A DNA stretch of 64,000 bases. Origin: Advenella faeciporci (GTDB lineage: Bacteria; Pseudomonadota; Gammaproteobacteria; Burkholderiales; Burkholderiaceae_B). Every line of letters begins with the position of its first letter. Position 1 is the first letter of the stretch. Shown here one piece after another: positions 9,111 to 18,567 of this stretch. The DNA lies in contig NZ_BMYS01000017.1 of the NCBI RefSeq assembly GCF_014652395.1, forward strand, positions 1 to 64,000. The letters run 5' to 3'. A program made the translations under genes and the position numbers. Below the pieces are notes generated by a model. The model made no database searches. It was not told where the DNA came from and saw nothing but the letters and a program-made list of their open reading frames with translations.

Positions 9111-10385
9111 TTAAAGACGAATATCGGCTTCTTCTGCTGTTAACACGTATTTCAGGTCATACAGCACATGATCGGGTTTGCCCAGCGCACGAATGGCGGC
9201 GGCCCCCATTTCCACAAACTGCTTATGGGAAACGGCCAGAATAATGCCATCGTAGACGCCCTGCTGAACCTGACTGACGGGTGTCACGCCATACTCGTGC
9301 TGCGCCTCTTGGGCATCCACCCAAGGATCGTACACATCGACATCCATATTGTATTCATCAAGTTCCTTAAGAATATCCACCACCCGGGTATTGCGCAGGT
9401 CGGGGCAGTTTTCTTTAAAGGTCAGGCCCATCACCAGTACCTTGGCGCCCTGGACCTGAATGCTTTTCTTGGTCATTGCCTTAACAAGCTGGGCCACCAC
9501 ATAAGGGCCCATGCTATCGTTCAGGCGACGGCCGGCCAGAATGATTTCCGGATGATAGCCAATAGACTGGGCTTTGTGGGTAAGATAGTAAGGATCAACG
9601 CCAATGCAATGACCGCCGACCAGACCGGGACGGAACGGCAGGAAATTCCATTTGGTACCGGCCGCTTCCAGCACAGCCTGGGTATCAATACCCATTTTAT
9701 TAAAAATAAGAGCAAGTTCATTGATGAGCGCAATATTCACATCACGCTGGGTATTTTCAATGACTTTGGCGGCTTCGGCCACCCGGATACTGCTGGCTTT
9801 GTGCGTACCAGCCACAATGATTTCACGGTATAACCGGTCAACCACCTCGGCCACTTCAGGTGTTGAACCGGACGTGACTTTCTTGATGGTGGAAACACGG
9901 TGTGCCTTGTCACCCGGGTTGATCCGCTCGGGGCTGTAGCCGGCAAAGAAATCCACGTTGTATTTCAGGCCAGAGACTTTTTCAAGAACCGGCACGCAAT
10001 CTTCCTCGGTGGCACCAGGATACACGGTAGATTCATAAATGACAATATCGCCCTTTTTCAAGACTTTGCCAATGGTTTCGCTGGCTTTTACCAGCGGCGT
10101 CAGATCAGGACGCTTGTATTCATCAATGGGCGTGGGCACCGTCACAATATACGTATTGGCCTTGGCCAGATCGGCCGGATTGGCACTGAATTGCAAGTGT
10201 GGCGCTTCGGCAAGTTCTTCGCTGCTGACTTCCAGCGTGTGATCCTGTCCACCCTGCAGTTCGGTAATACGGTTTTGGTTAATATCAAACCCCAACACCG
10301 ACCGTTTTTTGCCAAATTCAACTGCTAAAGGCAATCCTACGTAGCCAAGGCCGATAACTGCCAACTTAATATCTTGAACTTGCAC
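9111..10385 (-). CDS. wbpO: UDP-N-acetyl-D-galactosamine 6-dehydrogenase (WbpO/TviB type)
   Basis: The 424-residue nucleotide-sugar dehydrogenase oxidises the C6 hydroxyl to a carboxylate with two NAD+. [16 protein letters not shown] at the start is the Rossmann loop, [16 protein letters not shown] is conserved in WbpO/TviB, and [16 protein letters not shown] contains the catalytic cysteine. The start is GTG at 10385, supported by GGGAGAAATTC directly upstream. With the epimerase it makes UDP-GalNAcA from UDP-GlcNAc. The 114 bases to the next gene upstream contain no obvious terminator, so it may share the wecA-like promoter. Confidence 0.92.
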   Translation of the reverse strand: MQVQDIKLAVIGLGYVGLPLAVEFGKKRSVLGFDINQNRITELQGGQDHTLEVSSEELAEAPHLQFSANPADLAKANTYIVTVPTPIDEYKRPDLTPLVKASETIGKVLKKGDIVIYESTVYPGATEEDCVPVLEKVSGLKYNVDFFAGYSPERINPGDKAHRVSTIKKVTSGSTPEVAEVVDRLYREIIVAGTHKASSIRVAEAAKVIENTQRDVNIALINELALIFNKMGIDTQAVLEAAGTKWNFLPFRPGLVGGHCIGVDPYYLTHKAQSIGYHPEIILAGRRLNDSMGPYVVAQLVKAMTKKSIQVQGAKVLVMGLTFKENCPDLRNTRVVDILKELDEYNMDVDVYDPWVDAQEAQHEYGVTPVSQVQQGVYDGIILAVSHKQFVEMGAAAIRALGKPDHVLYDLKYVLTAEEADIRL

Positions 10386-10499
10386 GAATTTCTCCCAAAG
10401 GAATAGCTAAATAATTTTGCGGAATTTCTGATTGTAACAATCAGGGTTAACCAGAAAAGCAAGAAAACCCAAGCTGATGAAATATATTTTTTGCGGACG

Positions 10500-11645
10500 T
10501 CATCGTTTACGTGAGACCGAGGGTAGCAACAGCCAGCGCGGGCAGCGCCAGGCAACCAGGCGTGAATAAAGCCAAATATACACCGAAGAAAAAACCAGCA
10601 TACTGATACAAAGCAAAATCGCGTTATCCCAGAAAATGGTGGCCGGCACCAGACCAATTAAGGTAAGCACCCACAAATAAGGTGAGGTTAAGGCGTTACA
10701 CAAGGCCGGAACCGCATCACGCCCCGTACGGCTGAAAGTGACGCGTACCAGACGGCGGAAAATAAGCTGGTGCAAATGCAAGGCATCGGGTTGATCGACC
10801 GGTACCCCGCGTTTGAAGCGACGCCGCCATATGGAAAAAAGAGTTTCAAAAACAGGATAAAACAACACCGCCAGGGCATAAAAAGGGGATACCGACGGAT
10901 TGCGTATTACCAGCAGCACAGCCAGCTCAGCCAGCATGAAGCCAATAAAATATGCGCCACCATCGCCCAGGAACACCCTGCCAAACGGAAAATTCCAGAC
11001 AAAAAAACCAACAATGGAAGAAGCCATGGCCAGCGCAATGGCAAAAATCGCCAAATCATTGACCTGGTAAGCAACCAACGCAATAGAGCTCGCCATGAGC
11101 ATGGCAACCATACCAGCCAGGCCATTCATGCCATCGACAATATTAAGGGCATGGGTACAACCACCCACCGCAATCATGGTAAACAAAAGAGAAATGGGCC
11201 AGAAGGACAGTATAAGGTCTATGAATGAAAAACCCACCCGGCTGACGCCACCAAAAAACCACCAGGCGATGGCAGCCGATGCAAAAGCGGCCAGCAAGCG
11301 CTTGCCTGAACCGATATCCTTGGTGATGTCTTCTAAAATACCTGCTACAAACACCGGCATGGAAGCCACAAACAAGGCTGGCCATAACCAGTTAAGGGTG
11401 GTGTTGTCGGGGCGGCCCAGCACCAGCAATCCGGCCAGCGTGCCGGCAAAGACCGCCAGCCCGCCAATGCGGGGGGTTGAACGCTTATGTGTAGCCTGTG
11501 GCTTATTGAGATCATAGTCTCCGGTGTAGGCGCCATGCCATCGTTCGGATGCAACGATGAGGCCGCCCACCATAAATGCCACTATGCTGATATATAAATA
11601 TTGCCAAGTAAAAGTCAAAGTAAACCCAAGGCGCAAAAAAAACAT
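10500..11645 (-). CDS. Undecaprenyl-phosphate sugar-1-phosphate transferase, WecA/WbpL family
   Basis: A 381-residue integral membrane protein of the MraY/WecA superfamily with about ten hydrophobic helices. THKRSTPRIGGLAVF is the conserved first cytoplasmic loop, NIVDGMNGLAG carries the catalytic aspartate and FLGDGGAYFIG the second metal-binding motif. A basic segment (RRRFKRGVPVDQPDALHLH) near residue 270 corresponds to the HIHH-type carbohydrate-recognition loop of this family. It should start the oligosaccharide by linking a HexNAc-1-phosphate to undecaprenyl phosphate. As the first gene in transcription order it is the logical head of the glycan operon. Confidence 0.85.
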   Translation of the reverse strand: MFFLRLGFTLTFTWQYLYISIVAFMVGGLIVASERWHGAYTGDYDLNKPQATHKRSTPRIGGLAVFAGTLAGLLVLGRPDNTTLNWLWPALFVASMPVFVAGILEDITKDIGSGKRLLAAFASAAIAWWFFGGVSRVGFSFIDLILSFWPISLLFTMIAVGGCTHALNIVDGMNGLAGMVAMLMASSIALVAYQVNDLAIFAIALAMASSIVGFFVWNFPFGRVFLGDGGAYFIGFMLAELAVLLVIRNPSVSPFYALAVLFYPVFETLFSIWRRRFKRGVPVDQPDALHLHQLIFRRLVRVTFSRTGRDAVPALCNALTSPYLWVLTLIGLVPATIFWDNAILLCISMLVFSSVYIWLYSRLVAWRCPRWLLLPSVSRKR

Positions 11646-11792
11646 TCAGGACCAATGAAAAACCAAAAGGTTCAGTCAAAACCCGGTTTTGGCATTAGCA
11701 AAAAACAAATCCGAATCATACAGGAAATAATAGATATCCCTTATTTATTTTAAATCCGAAATGAGTTATTACTTATTGTATAGCTAACAGGC

Positions 11793-11826
11793 AAAAAAAA
11801 TGCCCAAAATCGTAAGATTTTGGGCA
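11793..11826 (-). terminator. Rho-independent terminator downstream of coq7
   Basis: A perfect 11-bp stem (TGCCCAAAATC at 11801-11811 against GATTTTGGGCA at 11816-11826) with a four-base loop is followed, on the minus strand, by eight T residues (11793-11800). It would stop transcription coming from coq7 before the glycan operon. Confidence 0.85.
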
Positions 11827-12026
11827 AAATCCACCAAAGGAGGAGGGTGGAGGAGACAACCTTGGCATGACTGCTTTCTTAAAGCGCACATTAGAATGTT
11901 TTTTTAATTCTTAATGTGTTTCGTCATCCGATGTAGTAACTATAACCGATTTTTATGGTGCAACGCAAGAAAAATTACAGGTAAACCCTAAGAAAATCGT
12001 AACGAATGTTGTAAAAACAACAAAAC
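11827..12026. other. Gene-free segment with GGA-rich tract and second inverted repeat
   Basis: Between coq7 and the terminator, the plus strand has a polypurine tract with several GGA triplets (AAAGGAGGAGGGTGGAGGAG, 11836-11855). It is followed by a 15-codon ATG frame (11867-11914) and an imperfect inverted repeat, 11887-11897 against 11907-11918, with a T-rich loop. No protein-length frame is credible. The rest to 12026 is AT-rich without a recognised element. It might be untranslated RNA or a coq7 3' region; its function is unknown. Confidence 0.35.
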
Positions 12027-12710
12027 TTATAGACGGTAAGCCAAAGTCGTCATGATTTTTGACATAAACCGCATGGCCTGCTTCACCGGCACTGGCAACT
12101 CTTCAGCCCCATTCACCTCGGCAGTGGTTCTGTGCCCTATTTCATCGTCACGCATCTGAGTCACGATTTTACGTGAGCGCTCATCCTGCTCGGGTAACGA
12201 TGCCAGGTGTGATTCAAGATGCTGCTCAACCTGCCTTTCTGTTTCCGCCATGAAACCCAGGTTTTTCGGCACACCCGCCACGCTGGCCATGACGCCCAGC
12301 GTAAACGAACCCGCATACCACAAGGGATTCAACAGGCTGGTATGGCTTTTCAGTTCGCCAAGCCGGCCATGACACCAGGACAAATGATCCACCTCTTCCT
12401 CGGCGGCATGCAGCAACACCTGCCTGATCTGCGGGTCTTTGCACATGATTGACTGGCCACGATACAGCGCCTGCGCGCACACCTCTCCTACATGATTGAC
12501 CCGCATCAAACCCGCCACATGTTTTTTTTCAGACTCATTCAACCCAGCATCGGTAATATCCGGCTCTCCAGCGGGATTTGGGCGCGTTGCCTGTGATGCC
12601 CCCGACAGCACCTCAAGCGCCTTGTTGACCTCGATAAACAAGGTATCAAGTCCTGAGGGCTGGCGACGAAAAGCCGGTTTCGTTACTGCGGTAGTGGTAA
12701 TATGCGTCAT
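12027..12710 (-). CDS. coq7: Coq7-type demethoxyubiquinone hydroxylase
   Basis: A di-iron monooxygenase of ubiquinone synthesis acting on 2-polyprenyl-3-methyl-6-methoxy-1,4-benzoquinone. The metal-binding signature is split as usual: GLMRVNHVGEVCAQALYRGQ, then EEEVDHLSW, and later ERQVEQHLESHL and MRDDEIGHR, supplying the Glu and ExxH ligands. The chosen ATG at 12710 (MTHITTT) has GGAGATG upstream at a good distance; an upstream frame extension to 12752 lacks one. That gives 227 residues, near the normal beta-proteobacterial length. It is transcribed alone and ends at the strong hairpin near 11800. Confidence 0.93.
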   Translation of the reverse strand: MTHITTTAVTKPAFRRQPSGLDTLFIEVNKALEVLSGASQATRPNPAGEPDITDAGLNESEKKHVAGLMRVNHVGEVCAQALYRGQSIMCKDPQIRQVLLHAAEEEVDHLSWCHGRLGELKSHTSLLNPLWYAGSFTLGVMASVAGVPKNLGFMAETERQVEQHLESHLASLPEQDERSRKIVTQMRDDEIGHRTTAEVNGAEELPVPVKQAMRFMSKIMTTLAYRL

Positions 12711-12886
12711 AAAAAAATCATCTCCGGTAATACTCAAAGGTTCGGCACTCAACGAGCTATTTTAGCCAATTGAAACAGTCTTGCACGCCAAACCGGTCAA
12801 CAAACAGTAGAATGACAGGTATCCAACCTTCAAACTCCGGCAAAGCCCCTAGTGCTTGCGGAAATCGTTATTTCAGGACCCCTAAC

Positions 12887-13309
12887 ATGCAGTGTACAGT
12901 TGAATGGAATGGCCCCGAGGGCATGCTTTTTGTTTCAAAAACCGGCAGTGGCCACGTTGTCGCCATGGATGGCGCCCCAGAAGGCGGCGGCAACAACCTG
13001 GCCCCGCGACCGATGGAAATGATCCTGACCGGTGCGGCCGGCTGCGCTGCCTACGACGTGGTACTTATCCTGAAACGCAGCCGCCAGGACATTGCCCATT
13101 GCAACGTGGCCATTACCGGTGAACGCGCCGATACCGACCCCAAAGTTTTCACCAAAATCCATTTCGTGTTTACCGTCAAAGGCAAAAACCTGTCTGAGAA
13201 AGTCGTTGAACGGGCCGTAAACCTGTCCCACACCAAATACTGCTCAGCCGTTGCCATGCTGGAAAAAACAGCCGAAATCACGCACGAAATCAAAATCCTG
13301 GAGGCTTGA
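12887..13309 (+). CDS. OsmC family protein (YhfA-like)
   Basis: A 140-residue OsmC/Ohr-superfamily protein. VEWNGPEGMLFVSKTGSGHV and APRPMEMILTGAAGCAAYD fit the YhfA-like group. One conserved cysteine is in GCAAYD and the second in HTKYCSAVAML, the pair that in OsmC/Ohr enzymes forms the peroxidatic site. The start at 12887 (MQCTVEWN) is preferred because the protein family begins here; the frame is open upstream to 12770. Three bases separate its stop from thyA, and the thyA ribosome site (GGAGG) lies inside its last codons, so the two are coupled. Physiological substrate is unknown. Confidence 0.88.
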   Translation: MQCTVEWNGPEGMLFVSKTGSGHVVAMDGAPEGGGNNLAPRPMEMILTGAAGCAAYDVVLILKRSRQDIAHCNVAITGERADTDPKVFTKIHFVFTVKGKNLSEKVVERAVNLSHTKYCSAVAMLEKTAEITHEIKILEA

Positions 13310-13312
13310 GCC

Positions 13313-14107
13313 ATGCGTCAATACGAAGACTTCATGCGCCACGTCTATGAAAAAGGCGTCAGCAAAACCGACCGGACCGGCACCGGCACCCGTTCGGTCT
13401 TCGGCCATCAAATGCGCTTTGACCTGGCAGAAGGCTTTCCCATGGTCACCACCAAAAAGCTGCACACCAAAAGCATCTTCATAGAACTGCTCTGGTTCCT
13501 GCGGGGCGACTCCAACGTCAAATGGCTGCAAGAACGTGGGGTTAGCATTTGGGACGAATGGGCCGATGAAAACGGCAATCTTGGCCCGGTTTACGGCGTA
13601 CAGTGGCGCTCATGGCCCACCCCCAACGGTGAACACATCGACCAGATCACCCAGGTTGTTGAACAGATCAAAAACAACCCCGACTCCCGTCGCCTGATTG
13701 TTTCCGCCTGGAACGTGGCAGACATCGGCAAAATGAAACTGCCTCCCTGCCACGCCTTCTTCCAGTTCTATGTCGCCGAAGGCAAGCTTTCCTGCCAGCT
13801 TTACCAGCGCAGCGCCGACATTTTCCTGGGCGTCCCCTTCAACATTGCCAGCTATGCCCTACTCACCCACATGGTGGCCCAGCAATGCGATCTTGAAGTG
13901 GGTGAGTTTATCTGGACCGGCGGCGACTGCCACCTGTACAGCAACCACCTGGAACAAGTCGAGCTGCAACTGTCGCGTGAGCCCTTCCCCTACCCCAAAC
14001 TTAATATCAAGCGCAAACCCGCTTCTTTGTTTGAATACCAATACGAAGACTTCGAAATCCTTGACTACCGGCACCACCCCCACATCAAGGCTCCCGTTGC
14101 CGTATAA
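13313..14107 (+). CDS. thyA: Thymidylate synthase
   Basis: A 264-residue enzyme converting dUMP to dTMP with methylene-tetrahydrofolate, matching the standard length. The catalytic cysteine is in [32 protein letters not shown] and [16 protein letters not shown] are the signature substrate- and folate-binding stretches. The N-terminal [13 protein letters not shown] phosphate-binding loop is also intact. It lies between osmC and folA; its product dihydrofolate is the substrate of the DHFR encoded 83 bases downstream, a common pairing. Confidence 0.98.
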   Translation: MRQYEDFMRHVYEKGVSKTDRTGTGTRSVFGHQMRFDLAEGFPMVTTKKLHTKSIFIELLWFLRGDSNVKWLQERGVSIWDEWADENGNLGPVYGVQWRSWPTPNGEHIDQITQVVEQIKNNPDSRRLIVSAWNVADIGKMKLPPCHAFFQFYVAEGKLSCQLYQRSADIFLGVPFNIASYALLTHMVAQQCDLEVGEFIWTGGDCHLYSNHLEQVELQLSREPFPYPKLNIKRKPASLFEYQYEDFEILDYRHHPHIKAPVAV

Positions 14108-14190
14108 CCCACACAAGGCAAACACAAGCAGTAGCAGTATCATTAATTAGCACTAAACCAAGTACCCAATAAATACCAGACACCCAGCAT

Positions 14191-14679
14191 ATGACATCCT
14201 TGAACATCATCGTTGCCTACACTGACAACCTCGTCATCGGCAAAGACAACACCATGCCATGGCACATCCCGGGCGACCTGGCCAACTTCAAAAAAACCAC
14301 CCTGGGCAGCCCCATTGTCATGGGCCGAAAAACCTGGGAGTCCCTGGGCCGCCCCCTGCCTGGCAGACGCAACATCGTTATTACCCGCAATGCCAGTTAC
14401 CAGGCCACCGGCGCCGAATGCGTCCCCACCCTTGAAGCAGCCATCACCGCTGCGGCCGCAGACAACGCACAAAACGTCTTCATCATCGGTGGCGAACAAA
14501 TCTTCCGCCTGTGCCTGGACCAATGTGACAAGGTATATGCCACCGAGATCCACGCCAACATTGAAGGCGACACCTATTTCCCGGCCCTGGACAAAACCCG
14601 CTGGAAAGAAACCAGCCGCCAAACCCAGCCCGAAGAAAACGGCTTGACCTACGACTTCGTCATCTACGAAAAAGCGTAA
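14191..14679 (+). CDS. folA: Dihydrofolate reductase
   Basis: A 162-residue DHFR. The active-site stretch is MPWHIPGDLANFKKTT with the conserved Asp, followed by IVMGRKTWESLGRPLPGR for NADPH binding and VFIIGGEQIF near residue 100. Length and motif spacing are normal. It regenerates tetrahydrofolate consumed by thyA upstream. The gene is followed by repeat-rich DNA and converges on gcvP. Confidence 0.97.
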   Translation: MTSLNIIVAYTDNLVIGKDNTMPWHIPGDLANFKKTTLGSPIVMGRKTWESLGRPLPGRRNIVITRNASYQATGAECVPTLEAAITAAAADNAQNVFIIGGEQIFRLCLDQCDKVYATEIHANIEGDTYFPALDKTRWKETSRQTQPEENGLTYDFVIYEKA

Positions 14680-14762
14680 CGGACAGGTTTCAACTATCTG
14701 GCACCGGGGTGTGCGTACAACCACCCCAGGCTGAAGTATGCACACAACCACCCCGTCAGGCT

Positions 14763-14913
14763 TCGCCTGCCACCCCTCCGCAGGAGGGGAATGACCTCAC
14801 GGCAAATCAAGTCTATGCCATACTCGCCTGCCCCCTCCGCAGGAGGGGAATGACCTCACGGCAAATCAAGTCTATGCCATACTCGCCTGCCCCCTCCGCA
14901 GGAGGGGAATGAC
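14763..14913 (+). repeat. Two and a half tandem units of about 59 bp, each with a hairpin
   Basis: Units begin TCGCCTGCC at 14763, 14824 and 14883. The first is 61 bp, the second 59 bp, and the third stops about 31 bp in. Each contains the perfect inverted repeat CCCCTCC-GCA-GGAGGGG (14773-14789, 14832-14848, 14891-14907). Copies are nearly identical, so the duplication looks recent. Similar sequence without the unit (CCACCCC) precedes it from about 14720. It lies between convergent folA and gcvP. Confidence 0.8.
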
Positions 14914-14998
14914 CCCTAAGTTTACGATGCAGTTCATCCTGCCACCAACCTGAAAACCACCCTTCTCAAGAAGAAACCACCTGCCTAAAACAAAGAAA

Positions 14999-15072
14999 CG
15001 CGGATTCGTCATTCAGGTGCAGCGACTTCGGCGCGCAGCGGCGTCGGAGCAAACCTGAATGATGAATCCGCG
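14999..15072. terminator. Long imperfect palindrome, possible bidirectional terminator
   Basis: Arms of 20 bp (14999-15018 and 15053-15072) are complementary with one mismatch. The 34-base centre can pair further (GCGAC against GTCGG with small bulges). It lies between convergent folA and gcvP, where a bidirectional terminator would be expected. It lacks a long T-run directly after the stem on either strand, so termination is inferred from position. A mobile palindromic repeat is an alternative. Confidence 0.45.
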
Positions 15073-15133
15073 CATCTCAAAAAGAACGGGCTCAAATAAC
15101 TAAAGTCTTAAATAACTAAAAACTCAAATCCCC

Positions 15134-15192
15134 AAAGACCCAAACCAATAAAGACCTAAACCAATAAAGACCCAAATCAAAAAATCAAAAAA
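15134..15192. repeat. Short A-rich tandem repeat downstream of gcvP
   Basis: A 16-bp unit AAAGACCTAAACCAAT is repeated at 15134, 15150 and 15166 with small differences. It then decays into AAAAAATC units reaching the gcvP stop codon at 15193. There is no coding signal. Confidence 0.55.
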
Positions 15193-18060
15193 TCAAACAT
15201 AATCCTCGAGCGGCGGACAAGTACAAACCAGATTCCGGTCACCATAAGCATTATCCACCCGCGCCACCGGTGGCCAATACTTGCCATCCGGCGACACCGA
15301 ATGCGGATACGCCGCCTCGGTGCGGGAATAACCATGCTCCCAAACATCCGCCACCAGCATCTGCGCCGTATGCGGTGCATTCACCAGCACATTATCCTGC
15401 GCATCCACCTGCCCCTTCTCGACCTGCTCAATCTCCTTGCGAATCGCAATCATCGCATTAATGAACCGATCCAGCTCCTTCAGGCTCTCCGACTCGGTCG
15501 GCTCCACCATCAGCGTACCCGCCACCGGAAAACTCATCGTAGGCGCATGAAAACCATAATCCACCAGGCGCTTGGCCACATCATCCACCGTAACCCCGCT
15601 ACTCTCCTTAATAGGACGCAAATCCAGAATACACTCATGGGCAACACGCCCATTGCGTCCTGAATACAGCACCGGGTAATAAGGCGCCAGCCGCTTCGCA
15701 ATATAATTTGCGTTCAGCAAAGCCACCTCGGTCGCCCGTTTCAGGCCCTCTGCTCCCATTAAGGCAATATACACATAAGAGATGGGCAAAATACTGGCAG
15801 ACCCATATGGCGCCGCAGACACCGGTCCCACCACCGTATTGCCATCACGCTGTCCCTGCTCATCCAGCACAGCCGGCAAATATGGCGCCAAATGGGCACG
15901 CACCGCAACCGGCCCAACACCTGGCCCGCCACCGCCATGCGGAATACAAAACGTCTTGTGCAAATTAAGATGCGACACATCAGAGCCAAACAGGCCTGGC
16001 TTGGCCAGCCCCACCATCGCATTCATATTCGCACCATCAAGATAAACCTGCCCGCCTGCCTGATGCACTGCCTCGCAAATCTCGGTAATAGACTCTTCGA
16101 ACACCCCATGCGTAGACGGATAAGTCACCATCAGGGCCGCAACCTGGTCACCTATCTTTTCCAGCTTCGCCTTGAGATCGCTCACATCCACATTGCCATT
16201 TGCATCAGTGGCAATCACCACCACATCCATGCCCGCCAAATGCGCCGATGCCGGATTGGTGCCATGTGCAGAAGCGGGAATAAGACAAACATTACGCTGA
16301 TGCTGCCCATTGGCCTGGTGATAGGCACGAATGGCCAAGAGCCCGGCGTACTCTCCCTGAGCACCCGAATTGGGCTGCAAACTGATCGAATCGTACCCCG
16401 TAATCTCACACAAGGCACGAGACAGGCGACCCAGCAACTCTTCATAACCGGCCGCCTGATCCCGGGGGGCATAAGGGTGCAGGTGCGCAAACTCGGGCCA
16501 GGTAATGGGAATCATCTCTGCCGTCGCATTCAGCTTCATGGTGCAGGAGCCCAATGGAATCATGCTGCGGTCAAGGGCCAGGTCTTTATCGGCAAGGCTG
16601 CGTAAATAACGCAGCATATCAGTTTCGGAATGAATACTGGAAAAAACCGGATGCGACAAAATGGCAGACTGTCTGGCCACACTATTGGGCACAAAAACAT
16701 CCAGTTCGGCATAAAGCCCGGCCACATCTGGCGCCGCCCTGCCAACGCCCGCGGCAATCACGTTCACCAGTTGCTGAAGATCTTCAAGCGTTACCGTTTC
16801 ATCCAGGGACACCGCGAAACTGTCACTGTCAGGTTGACGCAGATTGATTTGCGCCCGCAAGGCTGCCTTGAGCACCTCGGCCGCCAGGGCTGTTTTTACC
16901 TGCAAGGTATCAAAAAAAGTATCATTAACCGTACTCAACCCCATCCGGGCCATGGCTTCTTTTAACACCAGCGTGCAAACATAAATCCGCTGCGCAATCG
17001 CACGAATACCATTAGCCCCATGATAAACCGCATACATGCTGGCCATTACCGCCAGCAGAACCTGGGCCGTACAAATATTGGACGTGGCCTTTTCACGGCG
17101 AATATGCTGCTCACGGGTCTGCAAGGCCAGCCGTAAAGCCGGGTTACCCTGGGCATCTACCGAAACCCCCACCAGGCGGCCGGGCATATTGCGCTTGAAC
17201 GCATCTTTACAGGCCATGAACCCGGCGTGTGGACCGCCAAACCCCAAGGGCACCCCAAAGCGCTGCGCACTGCCAACGGCAATATCGGCATGCCATTCAC
17301 CGGGGGCTTTCAAAATGGCCAGGGCCAGCAAATCGGTGGCCACGGCAACAACCGTGCCTTTTGCCTGCAGGGCCGTGGTCAGGCTGGCGTAATCGAGTAC
17401 CCCGCCAAGACTATGCGGATACTGCAGCAACACCCCAAAGCAATCCGGGATATCTTCCAGCTCATTGCCACACACTACATCAATACCCAGTGCCTCGGCA
17501 CGGGTACGAAGCACCGCTATGGATTGCGGATGACAATGCATTGACACGAAAAACACATTACTTTTGGATTTGGATACCCGCTTGGCCAGTGTCATTGCTT
17601 CGGCAGCGGCCGTTGCCTCGTCAAGCAAAGAGGCATTGGCCACCGGCAAGCCGGTCAGATCGGCCACCATCGTCTGGAAATTCAGCAAGGCCTCAAGCCG
17701 GCCCTGGGAAATTTCAGGCTGATAAGGGGTATAGGCGGTATACCAGGCCGGATTTTCAAGTATGTTGCGCAAAATCACATTAGGCGTATGTGTGCCGTAA
17801 TAGCCCTGCCCAATATAGTTTCTGTACAGCTTGTTGCCCGATGCGATTTTCTTAAGTTCGCCAAGCACATCGGTTTCACTGCGGGCATGATCCAACGCCA
17901 ATGGTTCTGCAAGGCGGATACCTGAAGGAACAATTTCCTCGATCAGGTCATCCAGGCTTTCAGCCCCGATAACGGACAGCATCTTAGTCTGCTCGGCCTC
18001 GGTGGGCCCTACGTGTCGACCAATAAACGCCTGGGACACATCCTTATGTGTACGCAACAT
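15193..18060 (-). CDS. gcvP: Glycine dehydrogenase (decarboxylating), P protein
   Basis: The 955-residue PLP enzyme of the glycine cleavage system decarboxylates glycine and loads the aminomethyl group onto lipoyl-GcvH. The PLP lysine is in [17 protein letters not shown], near residue 700. The N-terminal half ([29 protein letters not shown]) and the C-terminal half are the two homologous lobes usually seen. The ATG at 18060 ([12 protein letters not shown]) is chosen over an upstream frame start because it matches the family length. It lies 25 bases after gcvH, in the order gcvT-gcvH-gcvP. Confidence 0.97.
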   Translation of the reverse strand: MLRTHKDVSQAFIGRHVGPTEAEQTKMLSVIGAESLDDLIEEIVPSGIRLAEPLALDHARSETDVLGELKKIASGNKLYRNYIGQGYYGTHTPNVILRNILENPAWYTAYTPYQPEISQGRLEALLNFQTMVADLTGLPVANASLLDEATAAAEAMTLAKRVSKSKSNVFFVSMHCHPQSIAVLRTRAEALGIDVVCGNELEDIPDCFGVLLQYPHSLGGVLDYASLTTALQAKGTVVAVATDLLALAILKAPGEWHADIAVGSAQRFGVPLGFGGPHAGFMACKDAFKRNMPGRLVGVSVDAQGNPALRLALQTREQHIRREKATSNICTAQVLLAVMASMYAVYHGANGIRAIAQRIYVCTLVLKEAMARMGLSTVNDTFFDTLQVKTALAAEVLKAALRAQINLRQPDSDSFAVSLDETVTLEDLQQLVNVIAAGVGRAAPDVAGLYAELDVFVPNSVARQSAILSHPVFSSIHSETDMLRYLRSLADKDLALDRSMIPLGSCTMKLNATAEMIPITWPEFAHLHPYAPRDQAAGYEELLGRLSRALCEITGYDSISLQPNSGAQGEYAGLLAIRAYHQANGQHQRNVCLIPASAHGTNPASAHLAGMDVVVIATDANGNVDVSDLKAKLEKIGDQVAALMVTYPSTHGVFEESITEICEAVHQAGGQVYLDGANMNAMVGLAKPGLFGSDVSHLNLHKTFCIPHGGGGPGVGPVAVRAHLAPYLPAVLDEQGQRDGNTVVGPVSAAPYGSASILPISYVYIALMGAEGLKRATEVALLNANYIAKRLAPYYPVLYSGRNGRVAHECILDLRPIKESSGVTVDDVAKRLVDYGFHAPTMSFPVAGTLMVEPTESESLKELDRFINAMIAIRKEIEQVEKGQVDAQDNVLVNAPHTAQMLVADVWEHGYSRTEAAYPHSVSPDGKYWPPVARVDNAYGDRNLVCTCPPLEDYV

Positions 18061-18085
18061 ATTCTCTATCCCATAAAAAGGGTGA

Positions 18086-18460
18086 TTATTCAGCCTGTTC
18101 CTGATAGCCTGCGGCATCCAGCAAGGTCTCAAGATCGGCCGGATTATTGGGCTTTATCTTGAAGATCCAGTTTGCATAAGCGTCTTCGTTGATCAAATTG
18201 GGCTCTTCTTCAAGGTTTTGGTTGAACGCCACAATTTCACCATCAACGGGCGCATAAATATCTGAAGCCGCCTTGACCGACTCAACCACTGCCGCTGTTT
18301 CACCGGCATTCAGGGTATCACCCACATTAACATCACCCACATAAACCAGGTCACCCAGCTGGTCCTGTGCATTGTCGGTAATCCCGACTACAAAAACATC
18401 ACCTTCTGCCAAAACCCATTCATGGGTTTTGGTATATTTACGATCGGTAGGCAAATTCAT
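18086..18460 (-). CDS. gcvH: Glycine cleavage system H protein
   Basis: A 124-residue lipoyl carrier. The lipoylated lysine is in [16 protein letters not shown], near residue 63. The N terminus [11 protein letters not shown] and C-terminal [15 protein letters not shown] fit the family, as does the length. It shuttles the methylamine intermediate between GcvP and GcvT. It is separated from gcvT by 107 bases without a clear terminator. Confidence 0.97.
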   Translation of the reverse strand: MNLPTDRKYTKTHEWVLAEGDVFVVGITDNAQDQLGDLVYVGDVNVGDTLNAGETAAVVESVKAASDIYAPVDGEIVAFNQNLEEEPNLINEDAYANWIFKIKPNNPADLETLLDAAGYQEQAE

Positions 18461-18567
18461 TTATTAACAACTCCTGATTGATAGGTTTATATATAACAAA
18501 CACGTTTTAAACGTGACATTAGCATTAATTTCTTCAAGATTTATATATGGCCCGCAAAACAGCAGGG

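Noticed and set aside
14709-14912. Small plus-strand coding frame across the tandem repeats
   Set aside because: It only exists because the repeat units keep a frame open; no ribosome site and repetitive protein.
14709-14913. CRISPR array from the regularly repeated hairpins
   Set aside because: The units are head-to-tail copies with no unique spacers and no cas genes nearby.
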